64,000 bases of DNA from Ferrimonas kyonanensis DSM 18153 (GCF_000425405.1 NZ_AUDJ01000024.1:1-64000); one strand, 5' to 3'. Counted from the stretch's first letter, positions 40,550 to 52,880 are shown. The notes: generated from the letters alone by a model not told the origin. Numbers and translations are program-made.

Positions 40550-41233
40550 TTACAGGTCTTTTTCTGCCGCTTCCGTCAGGCCTTCACTGGCGTCTTTGAT
40601 CAGGGTAATGGGCGCGGTCAGTACCCCTTTGACCGAGCCCTGGACCACCCCTTCGGTGGCTTTGGCCACCACTTGCTCGGCGTCTTGAGTCAACCGCTGT
40701 GCTTCAGCCAGCACCTGGGGCGTCAGGGTACGGACCTCGGCGGACTCCGCTAACAGGGCTGGAATGGTGTGATCCTGCAGTTGTCGGCTCTGGGCCAGCA
40801 GCGCCGGAATGGTGTGGTCCTGCAGTTGTCGGCTCTGGGTCAGTAGCGCCGGAAGGCTGTGTTCGTTGATCAGCGCCACTTGAGTCAGCAGCGGCGGCAT
40901 CACCTGAGTGCGAATCAGGGTCACCTCGTTGAGGATCGCCGGTACCGTCTGCTGCTGGAGCCGGGTCACCTGCTCCAGCAGCGCCGGCAGCTGTCGGTTA
41001 ACGGCTTCCACTTGCTTGAGGGCGCCGGGCAGTTGCTGATTCACCCGTTCCGCCAGAGTCAGCCAGCGGCCGATTTGCACGCTCTGCTCCAGAGTCTGAA
41101 CCTGCTGCACCAGTTGCGGCAGTTGCTGGCGAACCTGACGCACCTCCTGGCCGACCTGAATCAGGGCAAAAGCCAGGTAGGCGATGGCGGCGGCCAGGGC
41201 CAGCTGGACGATCGGTTTCAGTGTGGCTGTCAT
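40550..41233 (-). CDS. Membrane-anchored coiled-coil protein with 15-residue repeats
   Basis: 227 residues. An N-terminal signal anchor (LALAAAIAYLAFALIQVG) is followed by a long Gln/Leu-rich helical region (VRQQLPQLVQQVQTLEQ) and three 15-residue repeats around LLAQSRQLQDHTIPA. The C-terminus (VAKATEGVVQGSVKGVLTAPITLIKDA) is less helical. It resembles hypothetical membrane proteins found in Alteromonadales; no catalytic motif is visible. The predicted helical rod would lie in the periplasm. The ATG at 41233 is preceded by CGGAGCGGAA. Confidence 0.7.
   Translation of the reverse strand: MTATLKPIVQLALAAAIAYLAFALIQVGQEVRQVRQQLPQLVQQVQTLEQSVQIGRWLTLAERVNQQLPGALKQVEAVNRQLPALLEQVTRLQQQTVPAILNEVTLIRTQVMPPLLTQVALINEHSLPALLTQSRQLQDHTIPALLAQSRQLQDHTIPALLAESAEVRTLTPQVLAEAQRLTQDAEQVVAKATEGVVQGSVKGVLTAPITLIKDASEGLTEAAEKDL
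40761..40895 (-). repeat. Three tandem 45-bp repeats inside the coiled-coil gene
   Basis: Units at 40761-40805, 40806-40850 and 40851-40895 share GGAA-GTGT-ATCCTGCAGTTGTC-type sequence; the first two are nearly identical and the third has diverged. Each encodes 15 residues, so copy-number changes keep the frame. Confidence 0.85.
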
Positions 41234-41347
41234 GATGCGGCTTCCGCTCCGTAGGGTTGTCACTGCTCTAACGCCATGAAAATGGGGGGGATTTCTGTAT
41301 GAGGCGAGTGTATCACGTTGGCGGTGGGCGACGGCAGGGGCAAACAA

Positions 41348-41372
41348 CAACGCCGCTCGGTGAGCGGCGTTG
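41348..41372 (-). terminator. Terminator after grcA
   Basis: An 11-bp perfect stem CAACGCCGCTC/GAGCGGCGTTG with loop of three bases, 24 bases past the grcA stop. Followed on the minus strand by TTGTTTG, a weak T tract. Confidence 0.7.
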
Positions 41373-41396
41373 TGGGGGTAAGCGCGCAGGGCGAAC

Positions 41397-41828
41397 TTAC
41401 ATGCTCTGGGTAAAGGTACGGGTGATGACGTCCTTTTGCTGTTCCAGAGTCAGGGCGTTGAAACGCACGGCATAGCCGGAGACGCGAATGGTCAGCTGGG
41501 CGTTGTCCGCCAGCAGCGCATGGTCGTCGTCGTTGGCGGCACCGGCTTCGACGCGCTCGCGGGCGTCCATCAGCTGCTGCAGAACTTCACGCTTGAGCAC
41601 GTTGACGTTCAGGTGCTGACCGCCTTCACGGCCACTGGTGGTTTGACCTTCAACCGGCAGCTCCCGGTACTCAAACTCACCCAGTTGATCCAGAGAAACC
41701 GTTTCATCGGCTTGGTACTGGTCCTTGGCGGCCAGGCAGCGGGCTTGCTGTGCTTGCTTATCGATGAGCCAAATACTGCCTACCAGAGAAGCAGTTGCGG
41801 ATTGTGTAATTTGAATACCTGTAACCAT
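41397..41828 (-). CDS. grcA: Autonomous glycyl radical cofactor GrcA
   Basis: 143 residues. The C-terminal glycyl radical motif [17 protein letters not shown] and the [10 protein letters not shown] motif match GrcA (YfiD) and the C-terminus of PflB. It repairs oxygen-cleaved pyruvate formate-lyase by supplying a new radical domain. The second ATG (41828, MVTGIQITQ) is spaced 7 bases from AGGAAG and is preferred to 41834. It is about 16 residues longer than the E. coli protein because of an acidic insert ([16 protein letters not shown] region) just before the radical motif. An FNR-controlled promoter would be expected; no perfect FNR box is seen. Confidence 0.95.
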   Translation of the reverse strand: MVTGIQITQSATASLVGSIWLIDKQAQQARCLAAKDQYQADETVSLDQLGEFEYRELPVEGQTTSGREGGQHLNVNVLKREVLQQLMDARERVEAGAANDDDHALLADNAQLTIRVSGYAVRFNALTLEQQKDVITRTFTQSM

Positions 41829-42103
41829 CTTCATACTTCCTATATTGAGGATTGGGTCAAGATTACGACATTCAAACCGCATTGACACATGATCAATTTC
41901 GTGGTGGTAAATGAAATCCACTCATCCGACAGGGTTTTTGCTTCATGCGAACCGTTGCTAATCCAGCTGTCACGGGCGCTGCAGCCGGATTTGGGTGTTG
42001 GAAAAATGATCAGAAAAAGCCGCTAACCCCCCGGAAAAGAAGTTGAAATTGAGTAAATTGATGCAGATTTTTAGTGCGGTTCCGGTAAATGCTTATGTTA
42101 TAA

Positions 42104-43219
42104 ATGGGACAAAATCATCGACACCGAGACTCCGTGAACGCCCATCTTCCCAAGCCTGAGGTTCTGCAAAACCTCGAACGCCAGTTCTGGCAATACCAAA
42201 GTCTGGCCGAGCCGGTGTTTTCCAACAAGCCCTCCATGGACGACGAAGTGGCCTTCGTCTGGCGTCATAAACTGGCGGTGGAGCGGGCGGCAGAGTTCAA
42301 GCGAATCCAGAGAAACCGTCAGCGGGACGAGCAGGAGCAGCGGCTGAGGCTGTTCTTTGATCGGGCCTATGCCGCCGAGCTGGATCGGCACCTGGAGCAG
42401 CCGCAATGGCTGCAGCGGGATCTCGGCATTCAGATCACTCAACTGGAGTTGCTGGAGGAGTTGCTGGACGACGACGGCGACATCCGCCGCCTCAGTCGCC
42501 TGATTGAGGCGGACATCTGGTTAAGTAAGGCACTGATTCGACACATCAACTCCAATCGATTCGATTTTCGGCGGGTCAATGACGTTCAGGATGTGCAACT
42601 GGCGATCAACTACCTCGGTTACGAGCGACTGCGCAACCTGTTGCCCGGGTTGATCTTCGAGCATTGGAGTTGGTCACCGAACCAGAGCCAGGGAATTCAT
42701 CAACGCAAACTGTGGCGCTGGTGCCGGTTGATGAAGACCCGCAGCGCCCATTGGTTGAAGCTGGAGGGGTTGGATCCGCAGACTGCGCGGGTGTATTCCT
42801 GTGTGTTTGCCCTGGGGGCGATTCTGGTGCACCGTCAGGCCACCACTCTGTATCAGAGTATGCGCCAGTCCTGGCTGAGCCAGGCACGGTTGGAGTCAGG
42901 CAGTGAGGTGTATGAGGGGGTGCGGTTCTTACGGATGCCTTGTCAGCCCATCGCCGGGCACCTGCAGCAGCACCTGAAAGTGGCAGAGGCCTTTCTGCAG
43001 GGGATCGGCTATGAGGGCCGGTTTCTTGCTCTGATGCAGGGGCTACAGACGCCCTGGTTTAACAGCGATGCCGAGGCGCGCGCCCTGAGCCGGGCTTTTG
43101 GTGAGGTGGTGTACCTGACACTGGGCAGTCGAGTGATCAAGCAGGTGGAGGGGTTGGAGGTGATCACCGCCTATTATCAGATCCCTGAGGCCCGAGTAAC
43201 GGCAGCGGTACGTTCCTGA
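42104..43219 (+). CDS. HDOD domain protein
   Basis: About 371 residues. An N-terminal region with a charged coiled coil (WRHKLAVERAAEFKRIQRNRQRDEQEQ) precedes an HDOD domain (ITQLELLEELLDDDGDIRRLSRLIEADIWLSKALIRHINSNRFDF, then VQLAINYLGYERLRNLL). HDOD domains are non-catalytic HD relatives used in signalling, often linked to motility or second messengers. The true start may be GTG 42134 (VNAHLPKPEVL), since the ATG at 42104 has no ribosome site. It lies upstream of argD-ast in the same direction, separated by 324 bp. Confidence 0.75.
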   Translation: MGQNHRHRDSVNAHLPKPEVLQNLERQFWQYQSLAEPVFSNKPSMDDEVAFVWRHKLAVERAAEFKRIQRNRQRDEQEQRLRLFFDRAYAAELDRHLEQPQWLQRDLGIQITQLELLEELLDDDGDIRRLSRLIEADIWLSKALIRHINSNRFDFRRVNDVQDVQLAINYLGYERLRNLLPGLIFEHWSWSPNQSQGIHQRKLWRWCRLMKTRSAHWLKLEGLDPQTARVYSCVFALGAILVHRQATTLYQSMRQSWLSQARLESGSEVYEGVRFLRMPCQPIAGHLQQHLKVAEAFLQGIGYEGRFLALMQGLQTPWFNSDAEARALSRAFGEVVYLTLGSRVIKQVEGLEVITAYYQIPEARVTAAVRS

Positions 43220-44761
<1,542 letters not shown>

Positions 44762-44801
44762 CTCCCTCCCCGCCAGGGGCGGGCTGGAGTGGAGACCGGC
44801 C

Positions 44802-45824
44802 ATGCTGAAAGTACGACCGATTGCGGAGCGGGATTACCCCGCCCTGCTGCAAATTGCTGAGGATTCCGGACACGGATTCACCTCGTTGCCCATCGATGAG
44901 ACCTTGCTGAAAAGCAAGATCCAGCGATCGCTGCGCAGCTTCGCCAGGCAGGTGGAGGTGCCCGGTGATGAGCTGTACCTGATGGTGTTGGAAGACACCA
45001 GCAGTGGCGATGTGGTGGGCACCTGTGCCATAGAAGCGGCGGTGGGCATCGAAGATGCCTTTTACCACTACCGGTTGGGGAAAGACGTGCATGTCTCGCC
45101 GCAACTGGGGATTCGCCGTGAAGTCAGCACCCTGACCCTGTGCAACGACTACACCGGTGCCGCCGAGCTGTGCACCCTGTATCTGAAACCGGATTGGCGC
45201 AAAGACGACAATGGCCGCTTCCTGTCCATGTGTCGTTTCCTGTTGATGGCGGCCCACCCGCAGCGCTTCGGCGACAAGGTGATCGCCGAGATGCGTGGCG
45301 TCTCCGATGGCGACGGATCGTCGCCGTTCTGGCAGTGGCTGGAGCGGCACTTCTTTGGCATCGATTTTCCCACTGCCGACTACCTTACCGGCATTGGTGA
45401 CAAGGTGTTTGTGGCTGAGCTGATGCCCCGCCACCCCATCTACGTCAACCTGCTGAGCCCGGAGGCCCAGGCGGTGGTCGGTGAGGTGCACGACAACACC
45501 CGTCCGGCACTGCGGTTGCTGGAGAACCAGGGCTTCCGTTGCCAGGGCTACGTCGACATCTTCGATGCCGGACCGACCGTCGAGTGTCAACGGGATCAAA
45601 TCAAAGCGGTGCGGGAATCCGCCAGCTATACCCTCAAAGTCAGCGAGCACACCAGTGACGCCAACCTGATCGTCTGCGGCAGCGAACTGGCGCAGCTGAG
45701 TATCATTAAAGCCAATGCCCACATCGATGCTGAGGCCGGGGAACTGACCCTGAAGCCTGCCGATGCCAAGGCACTGGGATTAACCAACGGGGCAAAAGTC
45801 TGGGCCCTGGGACTGAACCGATAA
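44802..45824 (+). CDS. astA: Arginine N-succinyltransferase
   Basis: 340-residue AstA. The start MLKVRPIAERDYPALLQIAEDSG and the EVSTLTLCNDYTGAAELCTLYLKPDWRKDDNGRFLSM core region (described in parts) are diagnostic. It transfers succinate from succinyl-CoA to arginine, committing step of the AST pathway. A GGAG site precedes the ATG, 40 bp after argD. Confidence 0.96.
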   Translation: MLKVRPIAERDYPALLQIAEDSGHGFTSLPIDETLLKSKIQRSLRSFARQVEVPGDELYLMVLEDTSSGDVVGTCAIEAAVGIEDAFYHYRLGKDVHVSPQLGIRREVSTLTLCNDYTGAAELCTLYLKPDWRKDDNGRFLSMCRFLLMAAHPQRFGDKVIAEMRGVSDGDGSSPFWQWLERHFFGIDFPTADYLTGIGDKVFVAELMPRHPIYVNLLSPEAQAVVGEVHDNTRPALRLLENQGFRCQGYVDIFDAGPTVECQRDQIKAVRESASYTLKVSEHTSDANLIVCGSELAQLSIIKANAHIDAEAGELTLKPADAKALGLTNGAKVWALGLNR

Positions 45825-45832
45825 GGATGTAA

Positions 45833-47296
<1,464 letters not shown>

Positions 47297-47310
47297 GGAG
47301 CGTTTGCGAT

Positions 47311-48102
47311 ATGGACATCAATACCTTGTTTAACCACATGTGGCAGGACTACCTGCATCAGTGCCCCAGTGCCGATGCCATTCATCGGTTGCTGGGCAAG
47401 GGTGAGGCGATCATCAATGACCACGTGGCTTTCCGTACCTTCCGGGCACCGGGGCTGGGCATCGACAAATTGGCTCAGCACTTCCTGGCGTTGGGCTACG
47501 AGGCCAAGGGTGAGTATCACTTCGAAGCCAAGAAGCTGTATGCCCGTCATTACGAGCATCCGGATGCCAGTCAACCAAAGGTGTTTATCTCCGAGCTGAT
47601 GCTGGAGCAATGCAGCGAAGCGCTGCAGGCCACCGTGGCCAAACTGGTGGCGCAACTGCCACCGGGCTACACCGACGAGGTGGCGCACCTGTACGGGGGC
47701 GCGCCCTGGCAGGTGACCCAGGAGCAGTATCGCAGCCTGCTGGCGGAGAGCGAGTACGCCGCCTGGTTGTCGGCCTTTGGTTTCAGAGCCAACCACTTCA
47801 CGGTCAGTGTCAATGACCTCAGTGGCTTTGACACCCTGGAGGCCGTCAATGAGGCCCTCAAGGGGGCAGGATTTGTACTCAACAGCGCCGGGGGGGAAAT
47901 CAAAGGCAGTGCCGAGGTGTTGCTGGAGCAATCCTCCACCATGGCCGATAAGGTGGCGGTGGCGTTTAACGATGGGGCGCTGGAGATTCCGGCCTGCTTC
48001 TATGAGTTTGCCCTGCGCTACCCCATGGCGGACGGTGCGCTGTACAGCGGCTTCGTGGCGGCCTCGGCGGACAAGATCTTCGAGTCCACCAACGCCGGTT
48101 GA
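47311..48102 (+). CDS. DUF1338 family protein (2-oxoadipate dioxygenase/decarboxylase-like)
   Basis: 263 residues in the DUF1338 family. An early INDHVAFRTFRAPGLGI segment carries the conserved metal-ligand His, and a later RANHFTVSVNDLSGF carries a second His. Characterised family members (HglS/YdcJ) are non-haem Fe(II) enzymes that act on 2-oxoadipate in D-lysine catabolism. This shorter type is regularly found after astD in Shewanella-like genomes; its substrate is not established. It has an AAGGAG site and sits 14 bp after astD, so it is part of the ast operon. Confidence 0.88.
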   Translation: MDINTLFNHMWQDYLHQCPSADAIHRLLGKGEAIINDHVAFRTFRAPGLGIDKLAQHFLALGYEAKGEYHFEAKKLYARHYEHPDASQPKVFISELMLEQCSEALQATVAKLVAQLPPGYTDEVAHLYGGAPWQVTQEQYRSLLAESEYAAWLSAFGFRANHFTVSVNDLSGFDTLEAVNEALKGAGFVLNSAGGEIKGSAEVLLEQSSTMADKVAVAFNDGALEIPACFYEFALRYPMADGALYSGFVAASADKIFESTNAG

Positions 48103-48119
48103 TCGCCGTTTGCCGGACA

Positions 48120-48152
48120 GAAAAAAACCTCGCCAAGGCGAGGTTTTTTTTA
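48120..48152. terminator. Bidirectional terminator between ast operon and crp
   Basis: AACCTCGCC-AA-GGCGAGGTT with A run before and T run after, between convergent stops. Confidence 0.92.
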
Positions 48153-48175
48153 TGCCATTGTCAGGGCGGTGTTCC

Positions 48176-48811
48176 TTAGCGGGTACCGTACACAACAATG
48201 GTCTTACCGTGGGCCTGAATCAGGTTCTGCTCTTCGAGCATCTTCAGGATACGACCAACGGTTTCACGAGAACAACCAACAATCTGGCCGATCTCCTGAC
48301 GGGTAATCTTAATCTGCATGCCATCAGGGTGGGTCATGGCATCAGGCTGTTTTGCCAGGCTCAGCAGAGTCTGGGCAATACGGCCGGCAACGTCGAGGAA
48401 GGCCAGATCACCGACTTTCTGAGAAGTGTTCTGCAGGCGGTTGGCCATTTGAGCAGACAACTTCATCAGGATGTCAGGGTTAACCTGAATCAGCTGACGG
48501 AATTTCTTGTAGGAGATCTCTGCGATTTCGCACGGAGACTTAGCGCGAACCCAAGCGGTACGTTCGGGCTGCTCTTCGAACAGTCCCAGCTCACCGATGA
48601 AGTCACCCTGGTTCAGGTAGGACAGGATCATCTCCTTGCCCTCTTCATCTTTGATCAGTACAGCCACTGAACCCTTTACGATGTAGTACAGGGTGTCAGA
48701 CTCTTCGCCAGCGTGGATGAGCGTGCTCTTCGCTGGGTACTTATGAATGTGACAGTGAGAGAGGAACCACTCTAGAGTAGGATCCGGTTTTGGCTTGCCG
48801 ATAAGCGCCAT
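48176..48811 (-). CDS. crp: cAMP receptor protein
   Basis: 211 residues, nearly E. coli-like. The cyclic-nucleotide pocket [20 protein letters not shown] has Glu and Arg ligands; the E. coli Ser83 position is Thr here, a change that still allows cAMP contacts. The DNA-recognition helix is in [25 protein letters not shown]. Global regulator of carbon use and, in Shewanella relatives, of anaerobic respiration. A GAGGGA site precedes the ATG. The 200-bp upstream region has no perfect CRP box that I can see. Confidence 0.98.
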   Translation of the reverse strand: MALIGKPKPDPTLEWFLSHCHIHKYPAKSTLIHAGEESDTLYYIVKGSVAVLIKDEEGKEMILSYLNQGDFIGELGLFEEQPERTAWVRAKSPCEIAEISYKKFRQLIQVNPDILMKLSAQMANRLQNTSQKVGDLAFLDVAGRIAQTLLSLAKQPDAMTHPDGMQIKITRQEIGQIVGCSRETVGRILKMLEEQNLIQAHGKTIVVYGTR

Positions 48812-49033
48812 AAGTGTTGTCCCTCAGTTTGGTAAGGAAAAGATAAACAACTCAGAATTCTAGGTTCAAATGTTAATTAGGTCTAGTCCAAAGCACTATG
48901 ACCTTGATCGAAGTTTTTTATATTAAATAAAAAAAATGCTCACTTCAGGTTAATTGTGTGCCTCCAGATGGCCATTTTTGGTCAAACACCATTACTCCAC
49001 TACGGAGATTTTGTCAGTTTGAGTCATTTCTGG

Positions 49034-49948
49034 CTATTGTTCGCTGTTGCCGGTCCCCAATTCAAATTGTTCGGTGATCAGGGTTTGTTTTCGTTGTTGA
49101 ATCAATTTTTTTATCACCGGAGTCAAAATCAGCTCCATGGCCAGGCCCATTTTGCCGCCTGGAACCACTAGCGTATTGATTCTGGACATAAAGCTGCCTT
49201 GAATCATCTGTAGATAATAGCTGAAGTCGACGTCCTTTACCCCTCGAAAGCGGATCACCACGAAGCTCTCATCATCGCTGGGAATGTCTTTGGCGCTGAA
49301 CGGGTTGGAGGTGTCTACCGTGGGTACCCGCTGAAAGTTGATGTGGGTGCGGGAGAACTGCGGTGTCATGTGGTTGACGTAATCGTCCATGGAGCGGACG
49401 ATGCTGCCCATCACTTTTTCGCGGCTGTGGCCCCGATCGCCGGTATCGCGGATGATCTTCTGAATCCACTCCAGGTTGACGATGGGCACCATGCCGATCA
49501 GCAGGTCGACCTTCTCGGCGACATTGGCGTCGTCGGTAACCACGCCGCCGTGCAGGCCTTCGTAATACAGTAGGTCGGTGTTTTCCGGCAACGGCTGGAA
49601 CGGGGTAAAGGTGCCGGGCATCTGGTTGAAAGGCACCGCTTCATCGAAGGTGTGCAGGTAGCGGCGCACCTGGCCCTCACCACTGCTGCCGTAGCTGTCA
49701 AACAGCGACGCCAATGCCGGGAAGTCGTTGGCTTCCGGGCCGAAGTAGCTGATGGAGTGGTTCTCCTCGCGGGCTTTTCGAATCGCCAGTTCCATTTCGG
49801 CACGGGTATAGCGGTGAAAGCTGTCCCCTTCCACCAATGCCGCTTCGATGCCCAGCTGTCGAAAGATGTGCTTAAAGGCCTTAGTGGTGGTGGTGGTGCC
49901 GGCACCGGAGCTGCCGGTAACCGCGATGATGGGGTGTTTGGCTGACAT
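49034..49948 (-). CDS. prkB: Phosphoribulokinase-like protein
   Basis: 304 residues. P-loop GSSGAGTTTTTKAF, Walker-B-like NTDLLYYEGLHGG, and DSFHRYTRAEME match the bacterial PrkB/phosphoribulokinase family of non-autotrophs. No RuBisCO genes are here, so the physiological role is unknown, as for E. coli PrkB beside crp. The C-terminal basic/hydrophilic tail is unremarkable. AAGGGCAAGGA upstream of the ATG. Confidence 0.92.
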   Translation of the reverse strand: MSAKHPIIAVTGSSGAGTTTTTKAFKHIFRQLGIEAALVEGDSFHRYTRAEMELAIRKAREENHSISYFGPEANDFPALASLFDSYGSSGEGQVRRYLHTFDEAVPFNQMPGTFTPFQPLPENTDLLYYEGLHGGVVTDDANVAEKVDLLIGMVPIVNLEWIQKIIRDTGDRGHSREKVMGSIVRSMDDYVNHMTPQFSRTHINFQRVPTVDTSNPFSAKDIPSDDESFVVIRFRGVKDVDFSYYLQMIQGSFMSRINTLVVPGGKMGLAMELILTPVIKKLIQQRKQTLITEQFELGTGNSEQ

Positions 49949-50064
49949 GTCCTTGCCCTTCCCTGCTGTTGGCCCTCTGTTATAAAAGGGTTACCGCCAT
50001 CAGGTCAAGTGTTACAGACCGCGGGTCAATGGCGATGCTCATGAATTGATGACGGTTTCTCGTG

Positions 50065-50310
50065 TCAGTCCTGCCCGGCCAGAGACTCGGCGGAACGGAT
50101 GGCCACCGACTCCTCCTCCTCGCTGAATTCCACCACCAACTCACCCCGCTTCAGGGCCGCCTCGATGCGGGGCAGGGCTTGGCTGACGCTGTCGCCATCC
50201 AGTTGGTCAAAGCCCTGATCGCCAATCTGCTGCAACAGGTACTCCTTGATCAGGTTGGCGAAGGCTTCCGGAGACAGGGCGGATTTCAGATCGTCATAGG
50301 GGATCAGCAT
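50065..50310 (-). CDS. yheU: YheU family protein
   Basis: 81 residues. The start MLIPYDDL and the helices LSPEAFANLIKEYLLQ...ALKRGELVVEFSEEEESVAI match YheU/UPF0270. Small acidic cytoplasmic protein of unknown function, kept beside yheT, prkB and crp in many gammaproteobacteria. It starts two bases after the upstream gene ends. Confidence 0.9.
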   Translation of the reverse strand: MLIPYDDLKSALSPEAFANLIKEYLLQQIGDQGFDQLDGDSVSQALPRIEAALKRGELVVEFSEEEESVAIRSAESLAGQD

Positions 50311-50312
50311 GG

Positions 50313-51260
50313 TCAGAATTGGTACCGTAGTTTGGCGACCAGCGCCACGTCGGCGCTGTTGTCCGGGTATTTGAAGTTTTCAATGATAACCCCTTCCAGC
50401 GCCAGTTGGCGATAGTGGTAACGGTAGCCGGCGTTGATCTCATGCACCGAGCTCTTAAATTGCCCCAGATTATGCAGGATGCCGTCGGCGGCGTTGTATT
50501 CCAGCAACAGCTGGTGCCTCGGCGCCAGTTGATGGCGGAACCCCAGCCCCCAGTGCCAGCTGCTGGTTTCCAGTTCGAAGCCGAACAGGGTATCGCCGTC
50601 GGTGTAGGCCATGGCCCCCATCAGGTAGGCCACGCTGTCGCCCCAGGCGTACTGGTAGTCCAGCTGCACGCTGCCATCCCAGCCGCCGCCACTCCTGGGG
50701 TTGTCGTCGTCTTCGTAAGCCAGCACCACGGTGGTGGAGAGGTTATGGCGATGGCGGTTGTACAGGGAGCGGCCGATGGAGAGCTCATACTGGCGGCCGA
50801 TGGACTCGCCGCTAAAGTCCGCCACCTCGAAGTCGGCCTTGGGAATACTCAGGTAGCTGCGGTGCTTCGGCACCTGGTCGCGGCCGTTCTGATCGATGCC
50901 GAACAGCTTATGGAAACTCAGGGTCAGTTGATCGAGATGGGCGTCGTTGGTGGTGCGACTGGCGATGGACCAGCCAAATTGCCACCGCTGCGACGGGCTC
51001 CACAGCATCCCCAGCCGGTACTCGATGGTGTAGTAGTCCATGACGTAGTCGGTATCGATGGCGTAGATGCTGGCGGCGTAGAAGGCGGCGTCAACCTGGG
51101 GGCCGCCGGGTTGGTAGTAGGCGGGCCGGAACATCGGGCTCAGTACCAGCGACTTTACCGGGGCCTGGGAGCGCACCATCAGTGGGCCATCGCTCCAGTT
51201 AACCGCCTGCACCAGGCCAGGAATAAATGCGATTAATAGACTGATTTTTATTGGTTTCAT
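50313..51260 (-). CDS. DUF3187 family protein, putative outer-membrane
   Basis: 315 residues. Signal peptide (KISLLIAFIPGLVQA) and a series of amphipathic strands ending in a C-terminal Phe (LVAKLRYQF), typical of a beta-barrel recognised by BAM. Sequence resembles DUF3187 (NWSDGPLMVRSQAPVKSLVL start). Function unknown. The ATG at 51260 follows GGGGGAAGG; the frame up to 51431 overlaps yheT and is not used. Inserted between yheU and yheT. Confidence 0.82.
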   Translation of the reverse strand: MKPIKISLLIAFIPGLVQAVNWSDGPLMVRSQAPVKSLVLSPMFRPAYYQPGGPQVDAAFYAASIYAIDTDYVMDYYTIEYRLGMLWSPSQRWQFGWSIASRTTNDAHLDQLTLSFHKLFGIDQNGRDQVPKHRSYLSIPKADFEVADFSGESIGRQYELSIGRSLYNRHRHNLSTTVVLAYEDDDNPRSGGGWDGSVQLDYQYAWGDSVAYLMGAMAYTDGDTLFGFELETSSWHWGLGFRHQLAPRHQLLLEYNAADGILHNLGQFKSSVHEINAGYRYHYRQLALEGVIIENFKYPDNSADVALVAKLRYQF

Positions 51261-51328
51261 TCTGCCTTCCCCCTGCATACTGCCTCTGATCCAGTGTAGG
51301 AGGGGTTTTTCGGCAATGACGGTTTTTC

Positions 51329-52291
51329 CTAGGCTGGGTTCAGGAAACTCTGAATTCTCGGCTCCAGATAGAACTGGGGTCGCCACGGTGGCCCATGGCT
51401 GATGAAGCCCACATGACCGCCCCGAGGGCACAACTCTAGGGTCACGGATTCAGACAACTCGTGGGCGGCCGGGATCACCGCCTCGGTCATAAAGGGATCG
51501 TCGGCGGCGTGCAGCAGCAACAGCGGCCGTTGCACCGTGCTCAGGAACTGCTTGCCACTGGCGCGGCGATAGTAATCGTCGGCGCTGGCGAAGCCATGCA
51601 GCGGAGCGGTGACCTGATGATCAAACTGGTAGAATGTCACCAGCTGCTGGCACTGGCTGGCCGTCACCGGAATCTGTGGGCCATGGGGGCCCGCCAGTTT
51701 CTGGTGAATCTTGTGGCGCAGCTTTTTCAGCAGGTAGTGCTGATAGACCCGGGAAAAGCCCCGTTCCATGCGGCTGGCACAGGCGGCCAGATCCAGCGGC
51801 GGAGACACCGCCACGCCGCGCTCCAGCAGGCTGGCGTCGCCGGTTTCACCCAGGTACTTGCACAGCACATTGGCCCCCAACGAGTAGCCTACCGCCCGCA
51901 GCGGGTGACCGGGGTAGCGCTGCGTCAGGTGGGTCAGCACCTGGGCCAGATCGCCGGTTTCACCGCTGTGGTAGGTACGGGGCAGGGCATTCATGACCCC
52001 GCTGCAGCTGCGCTGGTGCACCACCACACCGACCTGGTCTTGTTGAGCCAGGCTGTGCAGCATCCGCCGCACGTAATGGGAGTCTCTGTCGCCTTCCAGG
52101 CCGTGCAAGATCACCGTGATCGGGGCCAGCGGTTGCGGTTGGCCCATCCAGTCCAGGTGGACAAAGTCGCCGTCGTCCAGCGCCAGGGTGTGTCGCCGCA
52201 GCGGCAACGATTGAGGCTTGGTCAGCAGCGGCCAGATGGTCTGCAGATGGGGGTTGCGCCACCAGCGGCTGGGTTGAAATCGGGAAGTCAT
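51329..52291 (-). CDS. yheT: YheT family alpha/beta hydrolase
   Basis: 320 residues. The signature WWRNPHLQTIWP near the start, oxyanion HGLEGD, nucleophile Ser in GYSLGANVL, Asp in HAADDPFM and His in PRGGHVGFI are all in place. YheT hydrolases are cytoplasmic or membrane-associated esterases of unknown substrate. Located between DUF3187 and the yheS group. Confidence 0.93.
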   Translation of the reverse strand: MTSRFQPSRWWRNPHLQTIWPLLTKPQSLPLRRHTLALDDGDFVHLDWMGQPQPLAPITVILHGLEGDRDSHYVRRMLHSLAQQDQVGVVVHQRSCSGVMNALPRTYHSGETGDLAQVLTHLTQRYPGHPLRAVGYSLGANVLCKYLGETGDASLLERGVAVSPPLDLAACASRMERGFSRVYQHYLLKKLRHKIHQKLAGPHGPQIPVTASQCQQLVTFYQFDHQVTAPLHGFASADDYYRRASGKQFLSTVQRPLLLLHAADDPFMTEAVIPAAHELSESVTLELCPRGGHVGFISHGPPWRPQFYLEPRIQSFLNPA

Positions 52292-52379
52292 CCGTGTGGT
52301 CGAATCCTGAGTGTTCGAATTCGTTAGAGTAGCGGATTGGCGACAGAATTTCAGCCGGCCGGGGCCGGCTGATGGCAGG

Positions 52380-52880
52380 CTAGCGTACGGCGGCTAGCTG
52401 GGGCTGGTGAAACAACTGGCTGGCCAGATCGAACAGCTCCGACAATTGCCCCAACAATTCAGACGGCAGGTCGCCGTTGTTGAGGCCGTGGGCTTGCAAA
52501 CAGGCGCTGAGGTTATCGCCTTCGGGGTCGACGTTCAGGTGTTGCAGCGCTTTGACCATCAGTCGTTGGCTGCGTTTTTCCATCACCAATTCCACTTCCA
52601 GCATCTGGCGGTAGCTGTCCTCGGGCAGGCTGGACTTGGCCAGCTTGCGCAGTTGCCGGTAGGGGCCGACCATGCGCTCTTCCCATTCGTCTTTGGCCTT
52701 GCGCAGGGTGGTGAACTTGGCACCGTCGAGAAACATCTGTTCGTGTTCCATCAGGATGGCCAGCAGCAGCAGGTTGGGGTCGATCTGGTACTCGTCCTGC
52801 ATCAGCAGGCACAGCTGACGGGCCTGGGGTTGTTGCCAGACCTTGTCGCCAAATTGCCACAGGCTTTCATGGCTAATCAT
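52380..52880 (-). CDS. TIGR02444 family protein
   Basis: 166 residues, mostly helical. The start SLWQFGDKVWQQPQARQLCLLMQDEY and the LNLLLLAILMEHEQ-like segment match TIGR02444/DUF2390, which regularly follows yheS. Function unknown. It starts directly after the yheS stop with no gap, so the two are translated together. Confidence 0.87.
   Translation of the reverse strand: MISHESLWQFGDKVWQQPQARQLCLLMQDEYQIDPNLLLLAILMEHEQMFLDGAKFTTLRKAKDEWEERMVGPYRQLRKLAKSSLPEDSYRQMLEVELVMEKRSQRLMVKALQHLNVDPEGDNLSACLQAHGLNNGDLPSELLGQLSELFDLASQLFHQPQLAAVR

Noticed and set aside
41881-41896. TTGACACATGATCAA as an FNR site for grcA
   Set aside because: The half-sites are separated by seven bases rather than six (TTGA-N6-TCAA), so it does not fit the FNR box even though grcA is an FNR target in E. 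coli.
48812-49033. CRP autoregulatory site upstream of crp
   Set aside because: No TGTGA-N6-TCACA match; only AT-rich sequence and isolated TGTG fragments.
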